DNA of 64,000 nucleotides from Hyaloscypha bicolor E (Eukaryota; Ascomycota; Leotiomycetes; Helotiales; Hyaloscyphaceae): NCBI RefSeq assembly GCF_002865645.1, contig NW_020194515.1, positions 434,001-498,000 of the forward strand. Direction: 5' to 3'. Made by a program: the position numbers and the translations under genes. Positions 1-11,625 of the stretch are shown here, in pieces. The notes under the pieces were generated by a model that made no database searches, was not told the DNA's origin, and saw nothing but the letters and a program-made list of their open reading frames with translations. The first letter of the stretch is position 1. Every line of letters starts with the position of its first letter.

Positions 1-1221
1 TGAGTACTGAAGCCGTTTGTTGATGAAGCTGACCCTGTACTCGTCGTCCGGACTAGACTGCCCACGGTTTATTGGCCGTTCCGGCTCAGGCAGAGTCTCC
101 GACATTTGAGATGCCCGCTCCTTTATCACAGCCCAATTGCTTTTGATGGATTCTGCAATAATGGTTGGGCAGTCATCTCTGTCAAAGACTTGATTGAGAG
201 TGAGACCAGGGGTATCGATTATCTGGCTTAATAAGGAAACGAAAGGTGAAGCATTTTCTAGGTGTGTTTTGGAAACAGTAGAATTATTCGTGAGGATGGT
301 AAACGTCGCAAGTGCGACAATGGGAATTCTTTGCAGATGACGAAGTTTCAAGGAAGGAGTAAGTATTCCAAAGGCTGCTCGTGGTCCTCGCTTCCGGTAC
401 ATTTGGTTCGCGTCCCCAGACGAGACGTAAGGCACATAGGACCAATTTAAATCCGAACCCAGAGGCGGAAAGTGGTGGTATGTTCCTGGCCGGCGGCAAA
501 CAACATTCCAGGCACCGAGCGTATCGGCGATGAGGCGTTCGTTGATATTCGCTGAAGGAGCTTGCTCAACTCGGAGTATAGACTCGAGCAGAGGAAACAT
601 CATCTCACTCCAATCCTCACCAGATAGTATTAATAATCGTAAATAGACCCTCGAAACCTCCGTAACGCTAGGTAATCTCTCTGATAGTGGATCGCTCTTT
701 TTCGCATGGATGATTCGTCCCAATAGTTCTTGCGCAGTCTTATTCAGATAAGATGGTGTTGATGTTAGGGCAAGTTTTTCCACGTCAGGGCCAAAATGCT
801 CGACGAAAAAATTCCATGAATCTCTGAGAGGAGCAGATCCCCAAAGCATCTCATTCAGCGTCTCGGCATTCTTGTAGGATTCCAGAGGGGTCGTCAGCTG
901 GGAAGGCACCTTTTCGGAGGCAGATGGAGCATGTAAACTCTTCTCGAAAAGCGTCTCAAGATCATCGTTAGGACGATTGTTTTGCTTCTGGCGCGGCACG
1001 CGTATGTTCGCCGCTGGTATGATTGTTGGGTGCGTGCCCTTTCGAGTTCTGTCTTCTTCCCCAAGGTTCAAGAGCTCCTCTGTGGCTTTCTCATCGGTCG
1101 TGGTTCGGGTATGGTTGCTGAGAGAGGTGAATGTTCCTCGAGGCCGCCATTGGACAGGTCTGGGAGGGCGCAATGCGCCCAGTCTTCGACGGCATGCCAA
1201 GCAGATATGAGAGGGATTCAT
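1..1221 (-). CDS. Mitochondrial protein, N-terminal part only (runs off left edge)
   Basis: The minus strand is open for 407 codons without a stop from an ATG at 1221 to the window edge, so only the N-terminal part is seen and no intron is needed. The start reads MNPSHICLACRRRLGALRPP, rich in Arg and poor in acidic residues, with the ICLACRRRL pattern common at the front of fungal mitochondrial proteins; import into mitochondria is therefore inferred. After a polar stretch (about residues 35-110) the sequence becomes helical and Leu-rich. The general look fits a fungal mitochondrial helical-repeat (PPR-like) or translation/assembly factor, but I see no clear repeat period and do not assign a function. 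It is divergent with the acid phosphatase gene; the 249 bp between the two ATGs should hold both promoters. Confidence 0.7.
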   Translation of the reverse strand, partial: MNPSHICLACRRRLGALRPPRPVQWRPRGTFTSLSNHTRTTTDEKATEELLNLGEEDRTRKGTHPTIIPAANIRVPRQKQNNRPNDDLETLFEKSLHAPSASEKVPSQLTTPLESYKNAETLNEMLWGSAPLRDSWNFFVEHFGPDVEKLALTSTPSYLNKTAQELLGRIIHAKKSDPLSERLPSVTEVSRVYLRLLILSGEDWSEMMFPLLESILRVEQAPSANINERLIADTLGAWNVVCRRPGTYHHFPPLGSDLNWSYVPYVSSGDANQMYRKRGPRAAFGILTPSLKLRHLQRIPIVALATFTILTNNSTVSKTHLENASPFVSLLSQIIDTPGLTLNQVFDRDDCPTIIAESIKSNWAVIKERASQMSETLPEPERPINRGQSSPDDEYRVSFINKRLQYS

Positions 1222-1470
1222 CCCACTCGTTGTTCTGTTCTGGTCGAGGACATCGAGTAGGTTAACTGGTGAAGGGTGGTTGCAGTTTTCTGAGAGCTTC
1301 GATTTTGACGAGCTTGGACCCCCCTGTCGTCCATGCAAGATCCCTGTCATCCACCCTGCAGGCGCCACTGACGGGGCTGAAGCCTCCCCAGTGGGAAGAT
1401 CTCAACACTCCCCAGGTCAACTCGACACGAACTCGCATTCAGGTTGTGGACAGTCGCGTTCCAAAGCATA

Positions 1471-3277
1471 ATGACAACCCTTCAGCCTCGCCCTCCCTAC
1501 TCGGAGGACGAGTTACACAAGCTCTACCCTCCGGGATTGCAACTCCAGCTCGTCCAGGTCCTTTTGCGGCATGGCGAACGTTCTCCCGTATCCGCCCGTT
1601 TTCAAAATGCCGGTCTTGTTGCCTTCTGGCCATACTGCTCCGTTGCCCGGCAGATGGTCTCTGCCACGAGAGAAGCCAGTGAGAAGAAATGGGCCCCTCT
1701 ACAGTGGCGAAGACGTCTCGAGACCTTTGGCGGTGACGATGGACCCGTTATTGCATCTGGGCCCAAAGGAGAAGTCGATTCCATCTGCAACCTGGGCGAG
1801 TTGACTGATTTGGGAAGAGAAACTACATACAACCTTGGGCGACGACTCCGATATCTCTACGTTGATCAATTGCACTTCATGCCTCCCATCATCAACGACG
1901 CGGATATGATTTATTTGCGAGCTACCCCGATCCCGCGAGCTCTTGAATCACTGCAACAAGCATTCTGGGGCATGTACCCTTCAAGTGCAAGAGCAAGTTC
2001 CTTCCCAGCCGTCTCAATTATACTGCGAGCCCCAGCGGATGAGACCCTCTTTCCGAACGACTCTAATTGCAGGAGATTCGCTCAACTTTCCCGGGCTTTT
2101 GCTCAGCGTACTGCCGATCGATGGAATAACACAAGTGAGATGGAGTACTTGAACAAATTACTCAGCAAGTGGATGCCAGAGTCCAGCAAGAAGGTTGCTG
2201 TCGATTCTCATCCAAGACTTTCCGGAATTATGGATACTATCAATTCAACCTTGGCACATGGTCCAGAGACGAGGCTGCCGAAAGAATTCTACGACGAGAA
2301 GGGGAGAAAAATAATTGAAAAAATTGGCGTGGAAGAATGGTACAGTGGTTATCAAGAATCCCAAGAATATCGATCTCTGGGCATTGGTTCATTGATGGGA
2401 GATGTAGTTGAACGTATGGTTGGGAGCGTGGAGAGAAATGGCAACGACGGATTGTTTGAGATTGGTGGAAAGGATGGCTCAATGGGAAGTGGAAGGGGCG
2501 GGGAACAATCTATCAAGCTTGGCCTCAGTGGATGTCACGATACAACTCTGGCTGGGGTCCTAGCTAGTCTAGGAACGTTCCAGGGCGAGCTTTGGCCCCC
2601 TTACACATCTCGTAAGTTCCCTCTTGATCGGGGCTCTATTTCCCACATTGAAACTATTACGAATTTTCTACGACTTGGATACGCCATGAGAGTAGACGGA
2701 CCAGAAAGCCTTTTTGAAACTTCCAACCCCCTACCCGTTTTGGCAAAACTAATTAAATATTCTTGGTTAGACATTGCTTTTGAGTTATTCAAGAATTCAA
2801 CAAATCAATCTTCTCAGGTGTTAGGCAAAGACACAATCGAAAAAGCGGCACAAGCTGTGACAACTGGAGATGCCGCAGTCGGAAAAGGCTGGTATAAGAG
2901 AATATTTGGCGACAGCAACTTGGCCGGCATGAATGGTGATAAGAACGCTCCCGTGGGAATTGCTCGTCAAAAAGTCGAGACACTCAAGGAATCGGATCGA
3001 GCAAAACTGGACGGTTACTACGTTAGGATACGCTATAATGACAAGGTTGTGACAGTTCCAGGGTGTAAAGCGGCAGGGAAGCACCTGGATGGCGACGAGT
3101 CTTTTTGCACACTGGCAAGTACTACTTTCCGAGCCTTCAATAAGGTGACTAATAACTCCTCAGGAAGCATTTAAGACGATTGTGGATAAATATACTCCTT
3201 CGCACTGGAAGCAAGGATGCCTGTCAAACATGGAGGTCCCAGCCTTCCCAGAGAAGCCTGAACCGGCTGGTTATTAG
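1471..3277 (+). CDS. Histidine acid phosphatase-like protein (branch 2 histidine phosphatase)
   Basis: Exons 1471-3114 and 3164-3277 give 585 residues. The phosphate pocket RHGERSP is at residues 33-39 and the catalytic acid pair HD at 356-357 (context GCHDTTLAG), the two hallmarks of the histidine acid phosphatase clan, so phosphomonoester hydrolysis is expected; the substrate is unknown. No signal peptide is visible at this start, unlike secreted phytases, suggesting an intracellular or organellar enzyme of the ACP6-like group. The intron begins with G|GCAAGT and ends CAG at 3163; only this GC-AG splice restores the C-terminus (EAFKTIVDKYTPSHWK onward). Without it the frame reads on to a spurious stop at 3174. 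A leader-like frame upstream (1269-1442) has no ATG and was not joined. Confidence 0.85.
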
Positions 3278-3644
3278 GTCTATGAACCGCGCCGCGAGGC
3301 CCTCATATTTGAAACAGCGTTGAGGTGAAATTGATCACATAGACAGTTCTAAATGCATGGAATTTGAAGGATTCAGAAAATGTCTTCATTGGCTCTAAAA
3401 TGCCTCTCTATCATAAATTGCTCGCCGTGGGTATCCTACATCTATGAAAAGCACTGGAATGTGCAGCAAGACCTGATGCAGACGTATGCAAAACGCTTAG
3501 AAGAAGGGAAGGCTCGGAAATACGTTGATTTGGGTTTGATTGCAAGTGAAATTTGGTCGAACTCAAGCTACCAGAGACGGAATGACTGGAATTTCTCCTT
3601 CAGTGGTGGTTGGTCGGTGAATGTGCTTGAGGTCCTGACGAGTC
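3278..3644. other. Convergent 3' intergenic region
   Basis: Lies between the stop codons of two convergent genes. It contains part of a 94-codon ATG ORF (3380-3664) that overlaps the 3' exon of the neighbour and resembles nothing I know. No clear regulatory signal is seen. Confidence 0.5.
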
Positions 3645-4945
3645 CTAAAGCTTGGATGGACTGAGAGGGCTCAGAGGAGTCTTCTTTTTGCTCGAGGGGC
3701 CGCCGGGAGTTCCAGGAGCCATCCTTGACAAGACGGGGCTGGCTGGCCGACTTCCTCCTTCGACAACTACTCCTAACTCACCGGCATCCTGGCCCTTCGC
3801 AGAATCCTTCGCAGGAAGAAAAGACTCGTCTCCAGAGAAACGCCTGTAACTAAGTTACCTCGAATTGGGAATCAAATCAGGACGTAAAACTTACCATCCC
3901 CGCTCCTCTCCATCAGTCAAGAAGCTGCAATCGCCGTCAACAGTCATGGTCCAACCGCCACCAACTCCTATCCCATCTCGCCACTTAACCGCCGGAATCT
4001 CACTCTCAGGGCCTTTCCATTGCTTGACACCAGTCTCCATATTCTCCTTTGACTTCCGGACAAACGTCGTCAGACCACAAGTGAACGGGTTGAAGTCCTG
4101 CTCAGTAATATCCTCAGGCATTCGGCCCACCAAGGCTCTGCCAATGGCAATCAACGTAGCGCCGTGAGTGCAGATGGCAATCGCCTTGACGCCCTCCTTA
4201 TCACACTGCTCAATGATCCGATGCAATGTATAAGCAACGCGGTTGTGGAGGTTGTCAATGCTCTCACCGTTGGTGCTGGGCTTGATCACAACCTTGTGCC
4301 CCTCGTCGAAGCGAGGGAACAACTTCTTCAAGAGTGAAGGCTCAGCGGGGGAGGGGTGATCAAAGCGAGCCAAGCCGTACCATTCACCAAGGCCGTTCTC
4401 AGCGCGGATCTTCTTAGTCTCAGGGTCGGAAACGCCGTGGGAGAGAGCTTCTACGGTCGGGAGGATGGTTTGAATGCAACGATAGAATGGAGAGCTGTAG
4501 AAGCGTTGGATGGCAGGATCAAGAGTCTTCAAATGAACAGCGAGCTGGTGAGATTGGTCGACGCCATGACCTAAACCCAGAATCTGATCAGTATTGGCTC
4601 GAACGTGAATTGAGAAGTTGAGTCAGTGTTGCGGGGGCTCTACAATACTCTCAAGATATGGGATCTAGGAAGTAGACAGATCCCAAGAACTGGGAAGACG
4701 AGAATAATGCTTCGAGATATTAAAACTTACCGGCGAGAGCGGGGTCGCTGGCGATGCCAGTAGGTGACGGAATGGAGGTAGAGTATTGACCAGTCTTCGT
4801 GTCGATAGCCCAATTAGATCGAAACTGTGATCATTATATTAAAATTATTGTCCTTACGAATATAATGTAATGACTAAGGATACGGAAGTATACGAGATCG
4901 AGGACTTACTCCATGACGGGTCAGGTAGATGAACTCGAGAGTCAT
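3645..4945 (-). CDS. Phosphoglycerate-mutase-like histidine phosphatase (TFIIIC tau55/Tfc7-type)
   Basis: Four exons (4910-4945, 4731-4824, 3895-4570, 3645-3843) join in frame to 334 residues. The N-terminus MTLEFIYLTRHG carries the RHG phospho-histidine signature at residues 10-12; later SSPFYRCIQT and CTHGATLIAIGRAL give the second Arg and second catalytic His of branch 1 histidine phosphatases. The C-terminus is a Ser/Pro/Lys-rich tail (SKKKTPLSPLSPSKL). In fungi this single-domain form is usually annotated as a phosphoglycerate mutase family protein related to yeast Tfc7, a subunit of the RNA polymerase III factor TFIIIC; the TFIIIC role is inferred from family only. The first coding exon has just 12 codons. 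The gene converges with another histidine phosphatase gene of a different branch. Confidence 0.85.
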
Positions 4946-5486
4946 TGTTGTTTTTTTCAAGAGAAGATCAAGAAATCTGAATTTGTGATGGAGCTTATCG
5001 TCGAACCTCGGTAGTCGATAAGGAGAGAGGTGTCTTCGCCACGTACATATTGTGCAGATCGAGGGCTGTTGCTTTGTGAGTGGAGTTTGTATGTTGATTG
5101 AAAGAAGTTTTGAAAAAATCTGGGAAATATCCACTGCATCATAGTCGCACTAAAGCTCGCAAAGTCACAGGACCACAGAAAATTCCGGTATCAAAGTGGT
5201 CTGGCGTCAAGCTGCCGATATGACTTATTGTCCGCAAGCACAAATTTGAACATTCCCAATACTGGATCGATTGCTTGCGTTCACAGTGGCTAGGCAATGG
5301 GATACTCTTCAGAGTGGATGACTAGCTCTGATATATGCACTGGGTCTAAACCCAGTGCTGTGACTAGAAGTCTATCATACAATCATACAACTATTAACAT
5401 GTGGAAGGGAGACGGAAGAGTCGCATGGTCAGATTTTGTCTGACACTTCATACATTAGATCTCATACCCAACAAAGAAGGCTTTCG
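4946..5486. other. Intergenic region, promoter side of the PGM-like gene
   Basis: Lies upstream of the PGM-like gene and downstream of MSS51. No ORF of interest and no recognisable regulatory element apart from ordinary mixed-composition DNA. Confidence 0.4.
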
Positions 5487-7159
5487 TCACTCAGCATCCT
5501 TTCTTATGGTTTCATATCTAAGAGAAGATTAGTAACTTCAAGGAATAGATTTCTGGAGGGGAACTTGCCTCTTGCCTCTAAACCCCCATATTCCCCAATT
5601 TCCGCAGCTAATGTCTTGAGGATCCAAGTCATTTAAATCCCACCTGAGGCTTCGGAAACGGTTCTCTCCTGGCTCCATCAGAAGGTCCATTTCTCCACCA
5701 ACTGTCTTCTTCACCCAATCTATATCTCTCTCCATATCATATTGAGTGTATCCTGTGACAAGGATAGGGACTTTCGTCTCAAGTAATTGTGGAATCGTCT
5801 CCTCCCATTCATGTGAGCTGGCAGGATGTCCAAGTCCTGGATGAAAGAGCATGAAGCAGTCAAAGTAAGGATCGTATGGGTAGAAGTGGCCGGCCTTATG
5901 CAGCGTATGATAATACTCGACGAAAGTGCTGATCTTCAAAGAATTGGTTAAACGATCTTCCACTATGGCTCCGAACGGGTTTTCTGGTGTCCGCGCTGGA
6001 AGTGGGAACTCAGAATCTCTATTCGCCATACTCTCGGGACCAATGAATATCAGATGGAAAGCAACTCTTGGGAACAAGTGAGTCAGCTGCACCCAAACCT
6101 CTCTTGGAAGGGATGATTCAGCTCGGGCCCCAAGAATGAATATTCTCATAGGAGGTGGGGTTGGCCTGAGTCCCTTGATATCAGCTCCACCGCCAGACTT
6201 GGGTGGGTGAAGGGAATATCGCAAAGCTGAATTGTGTCAGATCCAGACACTATAACCAGGACAATTTAGGGCATACCACTCAAACTCTTCAGGCCCTCCA
6301 CAGTCAACCGTCCACCTTTCTTAATGCTGTACGGGCTTAATTCGTGCAAAACACTCCCGATAGTTACTGGGTAGGTCAAAAGTCTTGTTGCTTGACGCAG
6401 ACTCCGTTCATCGTTGATTGCCCGGAATTCTCTGGAGAATAAGAAGGTGTCCCAATTTGTCATATTGACCATGGCTTCCTCAATTTGATCACCTGGGTAC
6501 TCAAATTCAGGGAAAAAGCGGCCTGACCGTAAATCATGGTCATCCTCATTGATCTCTCGGAGTGTATCGCATATTTCCAAATGTGCCTCATAGTCATCCG
6601 CCCAATGCTCTTCAGAACATGACACTGGTATTCCACAATCAGGGCATTCAAATTTGACGTGCACGGGCGGCAATTTTCCTTGCACAGACTTTCGTGCTTC
6701 AGGGTCGTCTGGATTTGTAGGTAATCGGGTTTGATGATGGTCGGGGTGGGGGCAGTGGGCATTTTGCTTGATGAATGCAGCTCTTCGTCTTATCTCCGGT
6801 GATGGTGAGCTTGAGAACGGATGAAAGAGGTTGTTTGGAAGGAGAAGAGGTCGTCCTTCAGTCTCTAGAACTGTAGTTGATGCTAAACCCCCAGGACTTC
6901 GGTATTCTGGTGGTTCATTCTTAACGGTTTCTCCTTGCTGACCCAAGAAAGACACACTCCGTCTGATCAATGGCCTCTGAAGTTCTTGTTGCTTTGTCCG
7001 CACATTGCTAGAAATCCTAGAGCTCTTGTCTGGTGCAGTCGATATGCTTCTTCTTCCTGGTGCAGGTTGTCTTGTCGGAATTGGCTGTTGTCGCACCTTG
7101 AAAACAGTTTTGAGTGCGTTCAGACACCTTTTGCAGGTGTATGAAGCTGGAGAACGCAT
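5487..7159 (-). CDS. MSS51: Mitochondrial splicing suppressor 51-like protein (MSS51)
   Basis: Three exons (6277-7159, 5569-6226, 5487-5517) give 523 residues. The first ATG at 7159 starts MRSPASYTCKRCLNALK, an Arg/Lys/Ser-rich mitochondrial presequence. A MYND-like Cys/His cluster follows in the middle (CPHPDHH ... CPDCGIPVSCSEEHWADDY ... HLEICD), then the conserved body found in fungal Mss51 (HLIFIGPES, FHPGLGHP, GIWGFRGKRYE). In yeast Mss51 activates COX1 mRNA translation and chaperones new Cox1; that role is inferred by homology. Intron 2 starts AG|GCAAGT and ends TTAG with a TACTAAT branch point: a second GC-AG intron in the window. Unspliced, the ORF would stop at 5538 with an unrelated tail; spliced, it ends YETIRKDAE. 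Confidence 0.88.
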
Positions 7160-7440
7160 TCTCAAATCAAATGAAGCTTCTTGTAAGATGGATGCCCTCT
7201 GAAGGGGAAGCCGTTCGAGCTCCACTAAATTTCTACGCTAAGTCCCGGAGTAGGCAAGCGCCTTGGGCTCACCTTAATTTTTGTCAAGGCTAGAGGTATT
7301 TGCACATCAGCCTCGATGTGATTTGAGCTGCGACAAGCTGCCTTGTCAGCTCTATTCACATCCAAACACCTTTCATATTGTCCCTATTGCTCTCCTCCAC
7401 CCGAAGCAGCTGCGCAGGCTCTCTGCGCTTCTGCGACGCC
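7160..7440. promoter_or_regulatory. Divergent promoter region MSS51 / RSE1
   Basis: 281 bp separate the two start codons, so both 5' leaders and core promoters must sit here. No TATA box or known operator is evident. Confidence 0.45.
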
Positions 7441-10400
7441 ATGGCTACAACCTCATCCATGTTCATGTACAGCCTGACGGTACAGCCACCAACCGCCATT
7501 ACTCAAGCTATCCTCGGACAATTTGCAGGAACAAAGGAGCAGCAGATTGTCACTGCTTCAGGCTCTCGTCTGACCCTCCACCGACCAGATCCTTCTCAAG
7601 GGAAGATCGTAACAGCCCTCTCACACGATGTTTTCGGGATTATCAGGGCCATAGCAGCATTTAGGTTGGCTGGAAGCAATAAGGGTGAGTCATTCAGTCT
7701 TGTCTTATTGAGCTTCACTTAGTGATTTGAAGCATGGATGGCAGCTCGAGATATACTATCATGAATCGTCCCGGCAGCGAGGGGTGTGGACAGTTCGGAC
7801 TATTTTCAAGAACTTTACTAAAACTGTTTTATAGATTACATTATCATCACATCCGACTCGGGCCGAATTACCATCGTCGAGTTTGTTCCTGCGCAGAACA
7901 AATTCAACCGATTGCATTTGGAGACCTTTGGGAAATCCGGGGTGCGAAGAGTTATTCCAGGCCAATACTTAGCGGTGGACCCGAAAGGAAGAGCTTGTTT
8001 GATCTCGTCAGTGGAGAAGAATAAACTTGTGTATGTCTTGAACCGCAATGCTCAGGCTGAGCTCACAATCTCTTCACCACTCGAGGCGCATAAACCCCAA
8101 ACTTTGGTGTTTGCACTGGTTGCTTTGGACGTGGGATACGCAAATCCAGTCTTTGCAGCTCTGGAGGTCGACTATGGAGATTCGGATCAGGATCCGACTG
8201 GACAGGCTTACGAAGAAATCGAGAAGAGTCTGGTCTATTATGAGTTGGACCTCGGGTTGAACCACGTTGTACGAAAATGGACGGATACGGTAGATCGAAC
8301 TGCTACTATCCTTTTCCAAGTTCCCGGAGGGACCGATGGACCCAGTGGAGTGTTGGTTTGTGGCGAAGACAACATCACATATCGACATTCAAATCAGGAA
8401 GCTTTCCGTGTAGCTATACCCAGGCGGCGTGGCGCTACAGAGGATCCGCAGCGGAAGAGGACGATTGTGGCCGGAGTCATGCACAAACTCAAGGGCGCAG
8501 CTGGAGCATTCTTCTTCCTACTGCAGTCCGAAGATGGAGACCTGTTCAAGGTTACCATCGAAATGGTCGAAGATGACGACGGCCAGCCAACTGGTGAAGT
8601 CAAACGCCTCAAGATCAAGTATTTTGACACGGTTCCCATTGCGACCAGTCTCTGCATCTTGAAAAGTGGTTTCCTATTTGTTGCCAGTGAATTCGGAAAT
8701 CATCAATTTTACCAGTTCGAGAAGCTCGGTGACGACGACGAGGAAATCGAATTCATCAGCGACAATTTTCCAGTGGACCCTAAGGAACCTTATACTCCGG
8801 TTTACTTTCATCCTCGCCCTGCGGAGAACTTGAGTCTGGTCGAGAGTATTGATTCAATGAATCCGTTGATGGACTGCAAAGTAGCCAACCTCACCGAAGA
8901 AGATGCACCACAAATATACTCGATATGCGGAACCGGGGCTCGTAGCACCTTTAGAACTTTGAAGCATGGTTTAGATGTCAGCGAAATTGTGGAGTCAGAG
9001 CTACCTGGAGTGCCATCTGCGGTTTGGACCACAAAGCTTACGCGAAATGACACTTTTGATGCGTACATCATTCTGTCTTTCTCGAATGGAACGCTTGTGC
9101 TTAGCATTGGCGAAACTGTCGAAGAAGTCACTGATACTGGGTTCTTATCCACTGCCTCTACCTTAGCAGTACAACAGCTTGGTGAAGATGGCTTGATCCA
9201 GGTCCACCCAAAAGGCATTCGGCACATTCGTGCAGATAGGCGTGTCAATGAATGGTCTGCTCCACAACATCGCTCTATTGTTGCAGCAACGACAAACGAG
9301 AGACAAGTTGCAGTTGCCTTGAGCTCTGGCGAAATTGTGTACTTTGAGATGGATTCCGATGGGTCACTTGCTGAATACGACGAGAAGAGAGAAATGAGTG
9401 GAACGGTAACATGCTTGAGTTTAGGTGAGGTCCCTGAAGGTCGAGTCCGAAGTCAATTTTTGGCTGTTGGTTGCGATGACTCAACCGTTCGTATTCTAAG
9501 TCTCGACCCGGATTCAACTCTGGAAAACAAGTCAGTCCAGGCCTTGACATCACCTCCCTCATCCCTCTCGATTATGGCCATGGCCGATTCTTCCTCAGGA
9601 GGCTCCACTCTTTATCTTCATATTGGACTATATTCTGGGGTGTATCTGCGAACTGTTTTGGATGAGGTCACAGGAGAACTTTCTGATACGCGGACACGCT
9701 TCCTTGGGCCGAAACCTGCGAAACTTTTCCGAGTATCTGTTCAGGGACAAACTGCTGTGCTCGCTTTGAGTTCGAGGCCTTGGCTTGGTTATTCGGATCC
9801 TGTCACGAAAGGTTTTATGCTTACACCGTTGAACTATCCTGGCCTTGAATGGGGCTGGAACTTCAGCAGCGAGCAGTGTACGGAAGGAATGGTAGGTATC
9901 CAAGGACAGAATCTCAGGTACGCTTAAACAGTCTTGCATTTTCCTAGTTGATACTGTGATGATTTTCTTATCGTTAAACTGTCCTATGTCCATCGTGACC
10001 CTGAGGATTTAATATTATAAATCCAATTGTTCCTTCTGATGTATCTTGTCTTCTTGCATATCTCGTGGGCACCGTCAGAGGGCGCCTTTGCTAACACTCA
10101 ACAGGATCTTTTCCATCGAGAAGTTGACCGATAATCTTCTCCAAGAATCGATTCCCCTCACATACACCCCTCGTCATTTTGTCAAGCATCCCGAGCACCC
10201 ATACTTCTACACTATCGAATCAGACAATAACATCCTATCTCCTGCGACCAAGACAAAATTACTCGAAGATCCTGCAGTTGTCAATGGCGATGCAACGGTT
10301 CTTCCTGCAGAGGAATTTGGCTACCCTCGAGGAAGAGGTCACTGGGCATCATGCATCTCCGTCCTTGACCCCGTCACTGAGAAGTGTGTTCTTCAAAAGA

Positions 10401-11467
10401 TTGACCTCGAAGATAACGAAGCAGCAGTCAGCATAGCAACAGTGTCATTTGCAAGCCAGGATGACGAGGTCTTCCTGGTTATCGGTACAGGCAAAGACAT
10501 GGTTGTGAGTCCGAGGACATCAACAGCTGGGTTCATCCACGTTTACCGGTTCCATGAAAATGGCAAAGAAATCGAGTTCATTCATAAAACCAAAGTCGAA
10601 GAACCACCAATGGCCCTTCTAGGATTCCAAGGAAGACTTTTGGCAGGAGTCGGAAAGGACTTGCGAATTTACGATCTCGGTATGCGACAACTTCTCCGAA
10701 AAGCTCAAGCGGAGGTTGTACCCAACTTGATTGTCGGACTTCAAACCCAAGGAAGCCGGATCGTTGTCAGTGATGTGCAACAGAGCATTTTCATGATCGT
10801 GTACAAATTCCAGGAGAACAAGCTTATTCCGTTTGTGGATGATACTGTGGCTCGTTGGACTTCTTGCACAACTATGGTTGATTATGAAACGGTTGCAGGT
10901 GGCGATAAGTTTGGCAACCTCTGGCTTCTTCGTTGTCCCCCCAAGGCAAGTGAAGAGGCAGACGAAGAAGGTGCTGGCCAACATCTGGTCCACGAACGTT
11001 CATATCTCCAAGGCGCTCCGCATCGATTGAACCTGATGGCGCACTTCTTCCCTCAAGACATCCCGATGGCTATCCAAAAGACAAACCTGGTTGCTGGCGG
11101 TCGTGACTGCCTTTTATGGGCTGGTTTGCAAGGTACTCTTGGCATCCTCATTCCTTTCGTCGGCCGTGAGGATGTCGATTTCTTCCAGACTCTTGAACAA
11201 CATCTTCGGTCAGAAGATGCTCCATTAGCTGGCAGAGATCACTTGATCTATCGAAGCTATTATGTCCCCGTAAAAGGGATCATTGATGGTGACTTGTGCG
11301 AAAGATATACCCTCTTACCTACAGATAAGAAACAGATGATTGCAGGCGAGCTGGATCGGTCAGTGAGAGAGATTGAGCGAAAAATTTCTGTAATTGCCTC
11401 CAGTAACCCCATCTAGTGCTGCATGCTAACAATCTTGCAGGATATTCGGACTCGGTCTGCATATTAA
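7441..11467 (+). CDS. RSE1: Pre-mRNA splicing factor RSE1 (SF3b subunit 3, SAP130)
   Basis: Exons 7441-7684, 7835-9917, 10105-11389 and 11441-11467 give 1212 residues, the usual length for this family. The N-terminus ([20 protein letters not shown]) and the block [17 protein letters not shown] match the first beta-propeller of the CPSF-A/DDB1/Rse1 family, and the end ([20 protein letters not shown] ... [10 protein letters not shown]) is the classic Rse1 C-terminus. The protein is a scaffold of SF3b in the U2 snRNP and acts in branch-site recognition in the nucleus. The last exon has only 27 nt; missing it gives a wrong tail ending near 11416. That last intron has a GCTAAC branch point and TTGCAG acceptor. 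Confidence 0.96.
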
Positions 11468-11625
11468 ATGGCGTATGGAGATGATTGGATGTTGTGTATG
11501 TGTAAATTACATGGTGCCTATTGCACCTATCAAGCAATCATGATCAGTCTTCAAGACTAATGATAACAAAAATAGAAACTCGCGAGAGTAAATGTCTATC
11601 TATCTTGGTTTGTGGTGATGCATCA

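Noticed and set aside
1269..1442. Leader-like frame upstream of the acid phosphatase (…ARSLSSTLQAPLTGLKPP…), possibly a mitochondrial presequence exon
   Set aside because: It has no ATG, the needed donor GTTGTG is poor and the intron would be only 43 bp. The ATG at 1471 is sufficient.
3380..3664. 94-codon ATG ORF between convergent genes
   Set aside because: It overlaps the last exon of the opposite gene and shows no domain or codon signal.
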